A stretch of 46,541 nt of DNA from Defluviitaleaceae bacterium (GCA_009784615.1 WRBJ01000012.1:1-46541); one strand, 5' to 3'; shown: positions 39,595-46,541, counted from the first letter of the stretch. Notes: generated by a model not told the origin, from the letters alone. Translations and numbers: made by a program.

Positions 39595-39637
39595 AAAAAC
39601 ACCCGCAACGGCATAACGCTGTTGCGGGTGTTTTTTT
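39595..39637. terminator. Bidirectional terminator at the right prophage end
   Basis: AAAAACACCCGCAAC (39595-39609) pairs with GTTGCGGGTG plus T7 (39621-39637). It ends the late operon. On the minus strand it would stop tRNA-Pro transcripts in the lysogen and the integrase transcript in the excised circle. Confidence 0.92.
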
Positions 39638-39641
39638 GTTT

Positions 39642-39714
39642 TCATCTTTTAATCACGACACCGAATAAGTCATTTACAAAGATTAGTCGGGGTTCGGATT
39701 TGAAGGGCTTTACT
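39642..39714 (-). other. Displaced 3' end of the integrase gene
   Basis: Read on the minus strand and joined to the integrase frame across the CT crossover, this gives VKPFKSEPRLIFVNDLFGVV and then IKR and a stop at 39642-39644. It is the C-terminus the integrase would have in the circular phage. Confidence 0.75.
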
Positions 39715-39740
39715 CTGGGTGAAAGGATTTGAACCTTCGA
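39691..39740. other. attR (P half + CT + B' half)
   Basis: The phage half is 39691-39714 and begins GGTTCGGATTT. The crossover CT is at 39715-39716, and the host half, 39717-39740, is the 3' part of tRNA-Pro. The base T at 39714 is the same as 8990, so the tRNA discriminator base is kept. Confidence 0.8.
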
Positions 39741-39787
39741 CCTCCAGCACCCCATGCTGGCGCGCTACCAAGCTACGCTACACCCAG
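39714..39787 (-). tRNA. tRNA-Pro (anticodon GGG)
   Basis: A 74-nt cloverleaf. The acceptor stem is CTGGGTG/CACCCAG with discriminator A, the D arm is GCGTAGCTTGGTAGCGC, and the anticodon arm is CCAGC-ATGGGGT-GCTGG (anticodon GGG, reads CCC and CCU). The T arm is GAAGG-TTCAAAT-CCTTT. CCA is not encoded. Its 3' end is the prophage attachment site, and the gene is intact in the lysogen. Confidence 0.95.
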
Positions 39788-39803
39788 CTATACTGCAAGG
39801 GAT

Positions 39804-39832
39804 ATTGTAACCCATATGCAATTAATTGTCAA
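39804..39832 (-). promoter_or_regulatory. tRNA-Pro promoter
   Basis: On the minus strand there is TTGACA (39832-39827), a 17-nt spacer and TACAAT (39809-39804). The transcript would start about 10 nt before the tRNA. Confidence 0.85.
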
Positions 39833-39857
39833 GAACATTTTTGTTTAATGAAACTAT

Positions 39858-39887
39858 AAAACCCGTATCTGTGCAGATACGGGTTTT
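39858..39887. terminator. Terminator of the CvpA unit
   Basis: AAAACCCGTATCTG, TG, CAGATACGGGTTTT; a perfect 14-bp palindrome ended by T-runs on both strands. It follows the minus-strand gene ending at 39902. Confidence 0.88.
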
Positions 39888-39901
39888 CGGGTTTTTCGAT
39901 T

Positions 39902-40294
39902 TTACATCAACCTGCGCAAAGCGCAACAAACGTCTACCACATTGCTCCAATTGTCCTCGTCTGTTGTAATGGCAGAGTTTAAAAATAATAATTTTGACCG
40001 TGCCGCAAGACTTTGCTCTACATCCGTCAGCCTGTTTAAATCATTTTGCGCATAGGCGTTCATTAATGTGTTTAACCCTTTTTCAGAAACCACCAAAGGA
40101 ATATAAGGCTCTAGCACCGTCATCAACCCCATAACCTGCTGACATTTAATGGGATACGCCAAATTTAAATAAAAATAAAAACTATCTGCGCTGATAAAAT
40201 GAATATCTTTTGGCAGTTCATTTTTTAAAAATGCAAGTTCGTTGCGTAAATCATCTAAAAAACATTTCAAACCATTCTCAGTTAATATTCTCAT
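39902..40294 (-). CDS. Hypothetical host protein, 130 aa
   Basis: A soluble helical protein (MRILTENGLKCFLDDLRNEL) without recognised motifs. It lies 20 bp after the CvpA-like gene on the same strand and before a strong terminator, so it is probably cotranscribed. The ribosome site is weak. Confidence 0.65.
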   Translation of the reverse strand: MRILTENGLKCFLDDLRNELAFLKNELPKDIHFISADSFYFYLNLAYPIKCQQVMGLMTVLEPYIPLVVSEKGLNTLMNAYAQNDLNRLTDVEQSLAARSKLLFLNSAITTDEDNWSNVVDVCCALRRLM

Positions 40295-40314
40295 TTATCT
40301 ATTATGTTCATTTG

Positions 40315-41010
40315 TTATGGAAATAATCTTAAAATAAAATGTAGTACAAAATTAGCGTTGTGCATTGGTTGCGCTATTATGGAAGTATCCAGTAATGCCT
40401 GCATATCTGTATTAGAACTAGCCGCAAAATATATTACAACAAGCCCCAAAACAAGCCACGACAATAACAAGCCCCAAACCGCACCAATAGCCGCACCAAG
40501 CAGTTTGTTAAGCGTGCGTATAACGGGTAGTTTTGCAATTAAATTTAAAGCCCGGCCAAGAAAAATTATAGCCAAAAACACGATTACAAACACGATGATA
40601 ATGGATATAATGTTTATAGCGATGCCCGCCAAAAAGCCAGAAATATAGTCTGCAATGCCAGTTGCGCTTAATGCATTTGTTACTGCTTCGTCATTATACC
40701 CTTGTATAAGCGAGTTTTGTAATACCGCAGGCAACGGTAGCCTTTCAATAATTTGGTTATAGGTTTCACCTACGTGTTGCTCTATTAACCCATCCAAATT
40801 AAGCATACGCCCAATGCTTGTTTGCATTGATGTGTACAAACCTTCTATCCCACGCAAAAATCGCCCAACAGAAGGATAGAGCAGATTGGTTAAAAAAATC
40901 GCTAATATAAAGGAAGCGAAACCAAGTACGGTACGAATAAAACCACGCCAAGCACCGCCTGCTATGCAGCCTGCCATTATAACTATCACTAATAAATCAA
41001 GCCAGTTCAA
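40315..41010 (-). CDS. CvpA-family membrane protein
   Basis: A 231-aa protein starting MNWLDLLVIVIMAGCIAGGA with GFIRTVLGFASFILAIFLTN, the CvpA (colicin V production) signature. Four transmembrane segments can be placed near 5-22, 27-48, 125-155 and 175-200. The last 40 residues contain no further motif. In Firmicutes CvpA-like proteins are linked to envelope processes, without a defined reaction. TTG start with GAGAGGGG upstream. Confidence 0.85.
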   Translation of the reverse strand: MNWLDLLVIVIMAGCIAGGAWRGFIRTVLGFASFILAIFLTNLLYPSVGRFLRGIEGLYTSMQTSIGRMLNLDGLIEQHVGETYNQIIERLPLPAVLQNSLIQGYNDEAVTNALSATGIADYISGFLAGIAINIISIIIVFVIVFLAIIFLGRALNLIAKLPVIRTLNKLLGAAIGAVWGLLLSWLVLGLVVIYFAASSNTDMQALLDTSIIAQPMHNANFVLHFILRLFP

Positions 41011-41041
41011 TAGTATAAACCCCTCTCAAAACACTTTCAAA

Positions 41042-41061
41042 ATATAATTTATAAATTATAT
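41042..41061. promoter_or_regulatory. 20-bp perfect palindrome between divergent genes
   Basis: ATATAATTTATAAATTATAT lies between the CvpA gene and the XRE regulator gene. It may be an operator for that regulator or part of the cvpA promoter. The AT-only composition makes chance more likely than for a mixed palindrome. Confidence 0.45.
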
Positions 41062-41094
41062 CAAAACTAAACCTAAAAATCAACCTTTGGTTTA

Positions 41095-41123
41095 TTGCAA
41101 TTACCGACAGCGGATGATATTAT
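41095..41123 (+). promoter_or_regulatory. Promoter of the XRE unit
   Basis: TTGCAA (41095-41100), a 17-nt spacer and TATTAT (41118-41123), with TGA just before (extended -10). Transcription from here excludes the upstream start at 41087. Confidence 0.7.
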
Positions 41124-41167
41124 GTTATTACAAAGCAAGCAAGACAAAAAGAAACGGGGGTGGTGCA

Positions 41168-41905
41168 TTGAATATTGGAGGTGTTGGTGAATTTTTAAAA
41201 ACATCCCGGAAGGCGTTAAAGCTGACGCAGGGTGATGTGGCAGATAATTTAGGAATATCCGCCCAAGCTGTTTCTAAATGGGAGCGGGGCGAAAATATGC
41301 CGGATGTTGCATTTTTGCCAGACTTATCCCGAATATTGCAGGTAAGCGTAGACCAAATATTAAACGCAGGGCAAATTGGCAATAAAGATGAAGATGAAAT
41401 TGATTTTAGCAATTTGGTTGATGCAGGGCTGTTTAACAAAGTGTTAACCGAAATTGACAAATTGCAAAATATGGGTGACTTGCAAATAAGCCTAGATTTC
41501 TTTGTATATCTTAACAACACGCAAAAGGCAGAGCTGATTAAAAAAATGCTGATGATAGATGATTATGGCATAACATTGGATGAAATACTACCATACGCAA
41601 GCACGACACATAAAACCGACATACTGCGACATATACTGCACCGCAGAGATTATAACCTGCTAGAGAGCATAATAACCCATCTTTCAAACGAACTGAAAAC
41701 GCAAACATTACAAAAACTGCTACAAGAAGGTAGGTACGACATTATAGAGGACATAATGCCAGCCTTTAACCGCAAACATAGGGATGCAATAGCAGAACAT
41801 TTTGTAAATTGCAAAGACCCAGACGAATTAGAAATTATGGAAAATTTTATACCATTTTTTGACAAAAATCAAATTAAACGATTATTCGAGGAGGAAGTAA
41901 AATGA
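41168..41905 (+). CDS. XRE-family transcriptional regulator
   Basis: A 245-aa protein. HTH_3 lies at about 6-62 (SRKALKLTQGDVADNLGISA then QAVSKWERGENMP). The C-terminal 150 residues contain short helical repeats (LLESIITHLSNELKTQTLQK, then YDIIEDIMPAFNRKHRDAIA) that may form a HEAT-like sensor or dimer surface. The TTG start has GGGGGTGG upstream. It overlaps the next gene by 4 bp and probably regulates this three-gene unit. Confidence 0.82.
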   Translation: MNIGGVGEFLKTSRKALKLTQGDVADNLGISAQAVSKWERGENMPDVAFLPDLSRILQVSVDQILNAGQIGNKDEDEIDFSNLVDAGLFNKVLTEIDKLQNMGDLQISLDFFVYLNNTQKAELIKKMLMIDDYGITLDEILPYASTTHKTDILRHILHRRDYNLLESIITHLSNELKTQTLQKLLQEGRYDIIEDIMPAFNRKHRDAIAEHFVNCKDPDELEIMENFIPFFDKNQIKRLFEEEVK

Positions 41906-42033
41906 AAAATATTATTGTTAAAGTAAAAGATTTTGTAAACAAAGGTAGCAACAACTTTACTACAGCCCGTGAAAAAGCACAAGACAAATTAAACAAACAA
42001 GCAGGCACACCAATAGCCAGCTGGACAGTATAA
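41902..42033 (+). CDS. Small conserved-looking protein, 43 aa
   Basis: MKNIIVKVKDFVNKGSNNFT and then a short charged helix. It is translationally coupled to the XRE gene (ATGA overlap) and has GAGGAGGAAGT upstream. Its place between a regulator and a DUF4097 protein suggests a role in the same envelope-stress-like unit. Function unknown. Confidence 0.7.
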   Translation: MKNIIVKVKDFVNKGSNNFTTAREKAQDKLNKQAGTPIASWTV

Positions 42034-42050
42034 AAAGGGAGGATAATATT

Positions 42051-43193
42051 ATGAGCGAAGCAAGACTAAAAGTATTACAAATGTTGCAAGAAGGCAAGGT
42101 GACCGTTGACGAGGCGATGTCTTTATTGCGTCAAGTGCCAGATGATGATTATGACGACGATTTTACAAACAACAATAACAACAATAACAACAATAATAAC
42201 AATAATAACAATCGTTCAAGCGATTATAACTATGGTTTTGAAGCCTTGGCAAACCTTGGCAGCACAATAGGCAACGCCGTGCGTGATGCGCTAGACGGTG
42301 TTGATGATGCAGATATAAACATTAATTTGTCTGAGGTTTTTGGAAGCGGCAAAAAAACCGTGGTAAACTTTACATCAGACCCCATAACGACAGATATTAA
42401 TTCGATAAAATTATTGGGCAAAAACTCGTCCGTAGAAATAAAAGGCTACCAAGGTAACACAATGCAGTTAGAAGTAAAATACAACGCAAAACGTCCCGAC
42501 ACCCAAATCCATTTTAGCTCCGAAGGCGGCAATTTTGAACTTTTATATGACTATAATGCAATGCGGTCTGTTGCTATAGAATGTTTGGTGCCGAATGTAT
42601 ATATTGGACATATTCACGGCGAAAGCAAAAACTCGTCCGTGGAGCTTTATGGAGTAAACGCAGGCACAGTAGACCTTTTAACAAAAAACTCTAAAATTGA
42701 CATCGAAAATGTAACAGCAACCCATATCACCGCAAAAACGGGCAACTCACGCATTTCGGCAGAAAACGTCAAAGCTCAAACCGCCCGTTTATCCACATCC
42801 AACTCACGCATAGAAACCGACAATATTGATGTAGAGCAATTGTATTTAAAAACATCAAATGGCGGCATAAGTCTAGAAAATATTTTTGAAAACATAACAC
42901 CAGTTGCTGTAAACAGCCAGTACCCAGCAGATGTTGCACCAGTAAACGACCGCATTATAGAAGCCACCACATCAAACGCAGGCATTGATATAAGAATACC
43001 GTCAGATGCGGCGATAAAGCTACAAGCGTCCACATCCAACGCCCGTGTAGATTTTAAAGCCCACGATATTATTGTCAGCGAAATGTCTAAAAACTATCTA
43101 AGCGGCAAATCTGCCCATTACGACACAGCCGCAAAACGTATAAGACTAACTGCTAACACATCCAATGCTACAATAAAAATAAGAGAAGCGTAA
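42051..43193 (+). CDS. DUF4097 beta-repeat protein with SHOCT-like N-terminus (YvlB/LiaX-like)
   Basis: A 380-aa protein. Residues about 1-28 (RLKVLQMLQEGKVTVDEAMS) form the short helical domain found at the N-terminus of YvlB/LiaX proteins. A run of 15 asparagines (40-54) is a flexible linker. From about 100 to the end are DUF4097 beta-helix repeats (LKTSNGGISLENIFEN, ATTSNAGIDIRIPSDA). LiaX-type proteins take part in cell-envelope stress responses. There is no signal peptide. GGGAGGATAAT supports the ATG. Confidence 0.82.
   Translation: MSEARLKVLQMLQEGKVTVDEAMSLLRQVPDDDYDDDFTNNNNNNNNNNNNNNNRSSDYNYGFEALANLGSTIGNAVRDALDGVDDADININLSEVFGSGKKTVVNFTSDPITTDINSIKLLGKNSSVEIKGYQGNTMQLEVKYNAKRPDTQIHFSSEGGNFELLYDYNAMRSVAIECLVPNVYIGHIHGESKNSSVELYGVNAGTVDLLTKNSKIDIENVTATHITAKTGNSRISAENVKAQTARLSTSNSRIETDNIDVEQLYLKTSNGGISLENIFENITPVAVNSQYPADVAPVNDRIIEATTSNAGIDIRIPSDAAIKLQASTSNARVDFKAHDIIVSEMSKNYLSGKSAHYDTAAKRIRLTANTSNATIKIREA
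42168..42212 (+). repeat. AAY codon tract (15 Asn)
   Basis: Fifteen consecutive AAC/AAT codons in the DUF4097 gene. As a near-trinucleotide repeat it can change length in frame. Confidence 0.92.
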
Positions 43194-43221
43194 AAAAAGG
43201 CGGCATATTGCCGCCTTTTTT
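43194..43221. terminator. Bidirectional terminator between DUF4097 gene and ftsZ
   Basis: A5, GGCGGCA (43199-43205), loop TAT, TGCCGCC (43209-43215), T6. It serves both convergent genes. Confidence 0.92.
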
Positions 43222-43233
43222 GTTGTAAAATAT

Positions 43234-44331
43234 CTAACTTTTACGCCCTTTTTGCAAAAAGATTGGCAACACAATTTGCCTGTCATCATCTTTGGGGCTT
43301 GGTGCTTGTGATGATGATGTTACGGGTGATGTATCGGGTTTTAAATTTTGGATTATTGGGTTTTTTTCCATATCGGTTTGGTTAAAGCCCGTTGCAACAA
43401 CGGTTACAATTACCTCGTCTTTTAAAGTATCGTTGACGGTATTGCCTGTTATAATAAGGCTTTCAGAAAGTCCGGTGCTCTCGGATATAAACTTACCCGC
43501 CTCTGTTACTTCGTGCAAACCTAGCTCGTCATCACCAGCTATATTAAGAAGCAAAGCAGACGCACCACGGATAGATGTTTCTAAAAGAGGGCTGTTTATC
43601 GCCATTTTTGCCGCATTTATAGCCTTATCTTTGCCTTTGGCACGCCCTATACCAATATGTGCAACGCCACGGTCTTTCATAATAGTGCGAACATCAGCAA
43701 AGTCCAGATTCATAAGCCCAGAGCCAGAAATAAGCGCAGGAATACCTTGCACACCCTGCGACAGCACCTCGTCAGCCTTTTTCAAAGCTGCTTTAAAAGA
43801 GATACCCACATCAAGGTCAAGCAATTTTTCATTGGGAATAACAAGCAATGTGTCCACGTTTTTGCGTAATTCTTCAATTCCACGCAAAGCGTTGTCCATA
43901 CGTGGCTTGCCCTCGAAGGAAAACGGTTTTGTAACAACGCCAACGGTCAATATGCCGTTGTCTTTTGCAAGTCCTGCAATAACAGGTGCCGCACCTGTGC
44001 CCGTACCGCCGCCCATACCAGCCGTTACAAACAGCATATTTGCGCCGTCGATTGAGGCTAAAATTTGTTCACGGCTTTCTTCTGCAGCTTTTGTACCTAC
44101 TTCTGGCTGACCACCTGCACCTAGCCCTTCAGTCAGTTTTTCGCCAAGCTGTATACGTGTGTCGGCTTTGGAATATTCCAATACCTGCGCATCAGTATTT
44201 GCGGCTATAAATTCTATACCGCTTATATTATCTTCTATCATTCTATCCACGGCATTATTACCGCCACCACCAACACCAATTACAAATATTTTTGCCTTTC
44301 TTACAAAACTTTGCTTTTTGTCGTTTGCCAC
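43234..44331 (-). CDS. ftsZ: Cell division GTPase FtsZ
   Basis: A 365-aa tubulin homologue that forms the Z-ring at midcell. Motifs are [20 protein letters not shown], the tubulin signature [24 protein letters not shown] and the T7-loop region [12 protein letters not shown] variable linker (about 315-348) precedes the C-terminal peptide ([13 protein letters not shown]), which binds FtsA/SepF-type partners. The open frame begins further up, but GTG 44331 has GGGAGGAAAATATA in front and fits the family. ftsQ lies just upstream. Confidence 0.97.
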   Translation of the reverse strand: MANDKKQSFVRKAKIFVIGVGGGGNNAVDRMIEDNISGIEFIAANTDAQVLEYSKADTRIQLGEKLTEGLGAGGQPEVGTKAAEESREQILASIDGANMLFVTAGMGGGTGTGAAPVIAGLAKDNGILTVGVVTKPFSFEGKPRMDNALRGIEELRKNVDTLLVIPNEKLLDLDVGISFKAALKKADEVLSQGVQGIPALISGSGLMNLDFADVRTIMKDRGVAHIGIGRAKGKDKAINAAKMAINSPLLETSIRGASALLLNIAGDDELGLHEVTEAGKFISESTGLSESLIITGNTVNDTLKDEVIVTVVATGFNQTDMEKNPIIQNLKPDTSPVTSSSQAPSPKDDDRQIVLPIFLQKGRKS

Positions 44332-44376
44332 TATATTTTCCTCCCAAGCGTAAGTATTCAATATTAATAGACAAGA

Positions 44377-45096
44377 TTAACGAGAAACCCGTAATCTTGG
44401 ATTAATTTCTGGATTGCGAATATCTATGTAACCTCTGTCTAAATAAGGATTTTGCACAACCGCCTGCAAATAACGCACTTTACGGTCGGCTTCATCCATA
44501 GAGCCAAAATCTATTTCAAAATTGTTATGGCGCATAATAATATCCCGTGGGTTTGAAAAATCAATTATCCTCGGGAAAAATTCGTATGTAGAAAATAACT
44601 GCGAAAGCAACAAAAGGTCGCTAAATATTGTAGGGTTTGACGTATGCAAATGCTGTCCGATAAAAGAATATTCTAAATCTAAACCTAATATTATTGGCAA
44701 ATTGGGGTCGGGGTTTTGGCGAAGCTCTAAAGCAAAACCAACACCATCGGTTAGTATATACGCCGCCGTATCAATAGGGTTTTGTATATTTGCAATTGCA
44801 ACCCTTTCGTGTATTTCGATACTAACAACATTAGGCAATTCCCTTGTTATGCTTACATTGTGTATATAGGGCAGTTCTGCAATATTATTTGAAACATTGC
44901 GGGCAGAAAATGCAAAGATGCTTGAACCTATTTCAAGATTAGCCGCCCGCAAAATCTCGGCTTGCAAAAGGGCGTTATTGCCAACCACATCAACACGGCT
45001 TATGCGAAAAAGCGGCGATAATAACACCGCCGTTACCACAAAGGCAAACACCGCCAAGATTATAACAACCCTAAATACTTTCCGCTTTGTTTTCAT
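44377..45096 (-). CDS. ftsQ: Cell division protein FtsQ/DivIB
   Basis: A 239-aa single-pass membrane protein. A cytoplasmic basic start (MKTKRKVFR), a transmembrane helix (about 9-30) and an outer POTRA domain (ISRVDVVGNNALLQAEILRA and LPYIHNVSITRELPNVVSIE) are followed by a beta domain. It links FtsL/FtsB to the septal synthase. The ftsQ-ftsZ order is usual in Clostridia. Firmicute members are often called DivIB. Confidence 0.93.
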   Translation of the reverse strand: MKTKRKVFRVVIILAVFAFVVTAVLLSPLFRISRVDVVGNNALLQAEILRAANLEIGSSIFAFSARNVSNNIAELPYIHNVSITRELPNVVSIEIHERVAIANIQNPIDTAAYILTDGVGFALELRQNPDPNLPIILGLDLEYSFIGQHLHTSNPTIFSDLLLLSQLFSTYEFFPRIIDFSNPRDIIMRHNNFEIDFGSMDEADRKVRYLQAVVQNPYLDRGYIDIRNPEINPRLRVSR

Positions 45097-45168
45097 CTAT
45101 ATATTCTACCACAGCAAACGAAATATTGTCAACGGCAAATATTACAAATATTACGAAAAAATTTGTTA

Positions 45169-45200
45169 AAAAAACAGGCTTTAATTTTCGCCTGTTTTTT
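45169..45200 (-). terminator. Terminator at the end of the ArsR-type gene
   Basis: On the minus strand AAAAAACAGGC, loop of 10, GCCTGTTTTTT. The hairpin includes the stop codon of the gene and prevents reading into ftsQ. Confidence 0.85.
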
Positions 45201-45522
45201 GCATTGTTGGTATCGACTTTGATAAATTTATCATCAATTGCGGCGTTATGTTTATAATAAAATCTTTTGCTTCATAGTATTTCATAGTCTTGCCGTCTTG
45301 CGAAATTTCGTAATCGCTTGTGATGATATTAGCGTCTTCTAGCTTTTTAAAGTGCATATACAAAAGCGCACGGGATATATTAAGAATTTTTGCCATTTCG
45401 CTGACATATCGGCGTTTAACAGCCAGCTCGCCCATAATTTTTATGCGCATAGGGTGGGACAAAGCGTCAAATAAAGCAGAAAATTCTACATATCCAGAAG
45501 GTGTCAAACGGTCGCCACTCAT
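45181..45522 (-). CDS. ArsR-type winged-helix regulator
   Basis: A 113-aa protein. FDALSHPMRIKIMGELAVKR and VSEMAKILNISRALLYMHFK form the HTH, and IITSDYEISQDGKTMKYYEA the wing. No metal-binding cysteines of classic ArsR members are seen, so it senses something else or acts through the C-terminal helix. GGGAGGATTTAAAG precedes the ATG. A dyad over its own -10 box implies autoregulation. Confidence 0.82.
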   Translation of the reverse strand: MSGDRLTPSGYVEFSALFDALSHPMRIKIMGELAVKRRYVSEMAKILNISRALLYMHFKKLEDANIITSDYEISQDGKTMKYYEAKDFIINITPQLMINLSKSIPTMQKTGEN

Positions 45523-45565
45523 CTTTAAATCCTCCCTATAACATATATAATAAATTTATTGCACG

Positions 45566-45601
45566 TGTAATAATTATATTACAGGTACAAGTATTTGTCA
45601 A
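45566..45601 (-). promoter_or_regulatory. Promoter and operator of the ArsR-type gene
   Basis: On the minus strand there is TTGACA (45601-45596), a 17-nt spacer and TATAAT (45578-45573). TGTAATA-ATTA-TATTACA (45566-45583), a perfect dyad, covers the -10. Confidence 0.85.
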
Positions 45602-45634
45602 CATCATTTTTTAAAATTTTTTAGAATTTTTTTA

Positions 45635-45663
45635 GTATAAACTTATCGTAGCTGGAAAAAATA
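45635..45663 (+). promoter_or_regulatory. Possible SigF/SigG-type promoter of sigG
   Basis: GTATA (45635-45639) and GGAAAAAATA (45654-45663) match the known SigF boxes (GYATA and GGnnAnAmTA) in sequence. The 14-nt gap is slightly short compared with the usual 15-16. sigG is a SigF target in Bacillus. Confidence 0.45.
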
Positions 45664-45705
45664 ATCAATGTGTTACAAAAGAGAATCGAAGGGACTGTTT
45701 ATATA

Positions 45706-46512
45706 ATGAACAACAAAGTCGAAATTTGCGGCGTAAACACAGCCAAATTGCCTATGCTAAAACCCGCCGAAAAAGAGGCTTTGTTTGCAAAAGTAATGGA
45801 TGGCGATAAGGAAGCCAGGCAAGAATTTATATACAGCAACCTGCGCCTTGTGCTTTCTGTCATACAACGCTTTAACAACCGTGGCGAAAACATTGATGAT
45901 GTTTTTCAGGTTGGTTGCATTGGTTTAATAAAAGCCATCGACAATTTCGACACATCCCACGGTGTTAAATTTTCCACATATGCCGTACCAATGATTATTG
46001 GTGAAATAAGGCGTTATCTGCGTGACAACAACACAATACGGGTTAGCCGAAGCCTGCGTGACATTGCCTATAAAGCCCTGCAAGCAAAGGAAAAATTGAT
46101 AAACCTAAACAGTAAAGAACCAACAATTGAAGAAATTGCAAAAGAGCTGGAAATGCCCGCAACAGACATTGTGCTTGCACTAGATGCCATACAAGAACCC
46201 GTATCACTTTTCGAGCCAGTCTACCACGACGGTGCAGACGCTCTTTTCGTAATGGACCAAGTAAGCGACGACAAAAACACCGACACAATGTGGCTGGAAA
46301 ACATATCTTTATCAGAAGCCCTAAAACGTCTAGGCGAAAGGGAAAAACACATACTGCAATTACGCTTTTTCGAGGGCAAAACACAAATGGAAGTGGCGGA
46401 TGAAATAGGTATTAACCATAGCAAAATGCAATACATATTCCAAAGAGCCAAAGATGCTTACAAAGGTAGTTATTCTTTTATTTGCGGACTGGATATTTAC
46501 ATAAGTATATGA
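45706..46512 (+). CDS. sigG: Sporulation sigma factor SigG, unusual C-terminus
   Basis: A 268-aa sigma-70 family factor for late forespore gene expression. NKVEICGVNTAKLP is the SigG-specific start. Region 2 has LRLVLSVIQRFNNRGENIDD, VGCIGLIKAIDNFDTSHGVK and FSTYAVPMIIGEIRRYLRDN. Region 3 has RVSRSLRDIAYKALQAKEKL. Region 4 begins normally (REKHILQLRFFEGKTQMEVA), but after EIGI the expected SQAQVSRLEK-type recognition helix is replaced by NHSKMQYIFQRAK and a hydrophobic tail. ATG 45706 has GAAGGGA upstream. Confidence 0.9.
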   Translation: MNNKVEICGVNTAKLPMLKPAEKEALFAKVMDGDKEARQEFIYSNLRLVLSVIQRFNNRGENIDDVFQVGCIGLIKAIDNFDTSHGVKFSTYAVPMIIGEIRRYLRDNNTIRVSRSLRDIAYKALQAKEKLINLNSKEPTIEEIAKELEMPATDIVLALDAIQEPVSLFEPVYHDGADALFVMDQVSDDKNTDTMWLENISLSEALKRLGEREKHILQLRFFEGKTQMEVADEIGINHSKMQYIFQRAKDAYKGSYSFICGLDIYISI

Positions 46513-46541
46513 AGTTCAAAATTATAGTGTAATTTTGCAGA

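Larger units (their letters stand above)
8991..39716. mobile_element. Integrated siphovirus-type phage-plasmid (prophage)
   Basis: About 30.7 kb between two copies of the crossover CT (8991-8992 and 39715-39716). It carries a serine integrase, a repressor switch, an HUH Rep with ParA/ParB, HK97-type head genes, long-tail genes and a lysis cassette in the usual order. One early gene looks frameshifted; the structural genes all look intact. It could therefore be inducible. The boundaries come from the reconstructed att dyads, not from a long direct repeat. Confidence 0.9.

Noticed and set aside
9006-39701. The inverted GGTTCGGATTT copies as signs of an invertible segment
   Set aside because: The two copies are the outer arms of one attP split by integration. 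P and P' half-sites are expected to be inverted relative to each other, and the crossover CT is in direct orientation.
44332-44361. Ten extra N-terminal residues for FtsZ from a TTG at 44361
   Set aside because: The strong GGGAGG ribosome site lies inside that stretch and points to GTG 44331.
1-46541. CRISPR arrays, retrons, diversity-generating retroelements or restriction systems
   Set aside because: No regularly spaced direct repeats, reverse transcriptase or methylase/nuclease pair was seen. The tandem repeats present (pheT heptamer, Asn tract, CAGTAC) are too short or coding.

Overview
The window is a low-GC chromosomal segment of an endospore-forming Bacillota, most likely a Clostridia member. 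The evidence is a sporulation sigma factor (sigG), a divIB/ftsQ-ftsZ pair, pheST, AGGAGG-type ribosome sites and sigma-A promoters of the TTGACA-17-TATAAT kind. I cannot name the genus. About 30.7 kb of the 46.5 kb is an integrated tailed-phage genome, at roughly 8991-39716.

Left host flank (1-8990): an imperfect foldback repeat, an unknown protein and a YccF membrane protein (minus strand). Then come a BlaI-type repressor with an M56/BlaR1-type metalloprotease sensor, a TSUP/TauE transporter (minus), pheS-pheT, and a P-loop kinase-like protein. The right flank (39717-46541) has tRNA-Pro(GGG), an unknown gene and a CvpA-like gene (minus). It continues with an XRE regulator, a 43-aa gene and a DUF4097 protein (plus), then ftsZ and ftsQ (minus), an ArsR-type regulator (minus) and sigG (plus).

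The prophage reads as follows. A leftward lysogeny operon carries the repressor, a PT-rich membrane protein and a large serine integrase. A divergent switch at 12088-12208 has two clear sigma-A promoters and three related operators. A rightward early region of many small unknown genes follows. Next is a plasmid-like replication and partition module: an HUH rolling-circle Rep, ParA and ParB, with a hairpin-rich candidate origin upstream of rep. An ArpU/RinA-like late regulator and an AP2-domain protein follow, then a standard siphovirus late operon. That operon runs HNH, terS, terL, portal, protease, capsid, connectors, tail tube, a G/GT frameshift pair, tape measure, tail tip/baseplate, an XhlA-like gene, amidase, holin and a peptidoglycan-binding protein. 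No DNA polymerase, primase, helicase or SSB is visible, so replication probably depends on the Rep module. The element looks like an integrating phage-plasmid.

The most informative result is that the attachment sites can be reconstructed by eye. An 11-bp motif (GGTTCGGATTT) lies inverted at the two prophage ends. Joining the ends gives a 50-bp attP dyad centred on CT, and joining the flanks gives a weaker attB dyad at the 3' end of tRNA-Pro. attP lies inside the integrase 3' end. Integration therefore swaps the last 23 residues of the integrase for 36 residues read from host DNA, and it separates tRNA-Pro from what was probably its own terminator. Other notable points are a canonical GGGAAAC -1 frameshift signal with a downstream hairpin, a 26-bp sequence repeated in three unrelated prophage genes, and a SigG with an unusual C-terminus.
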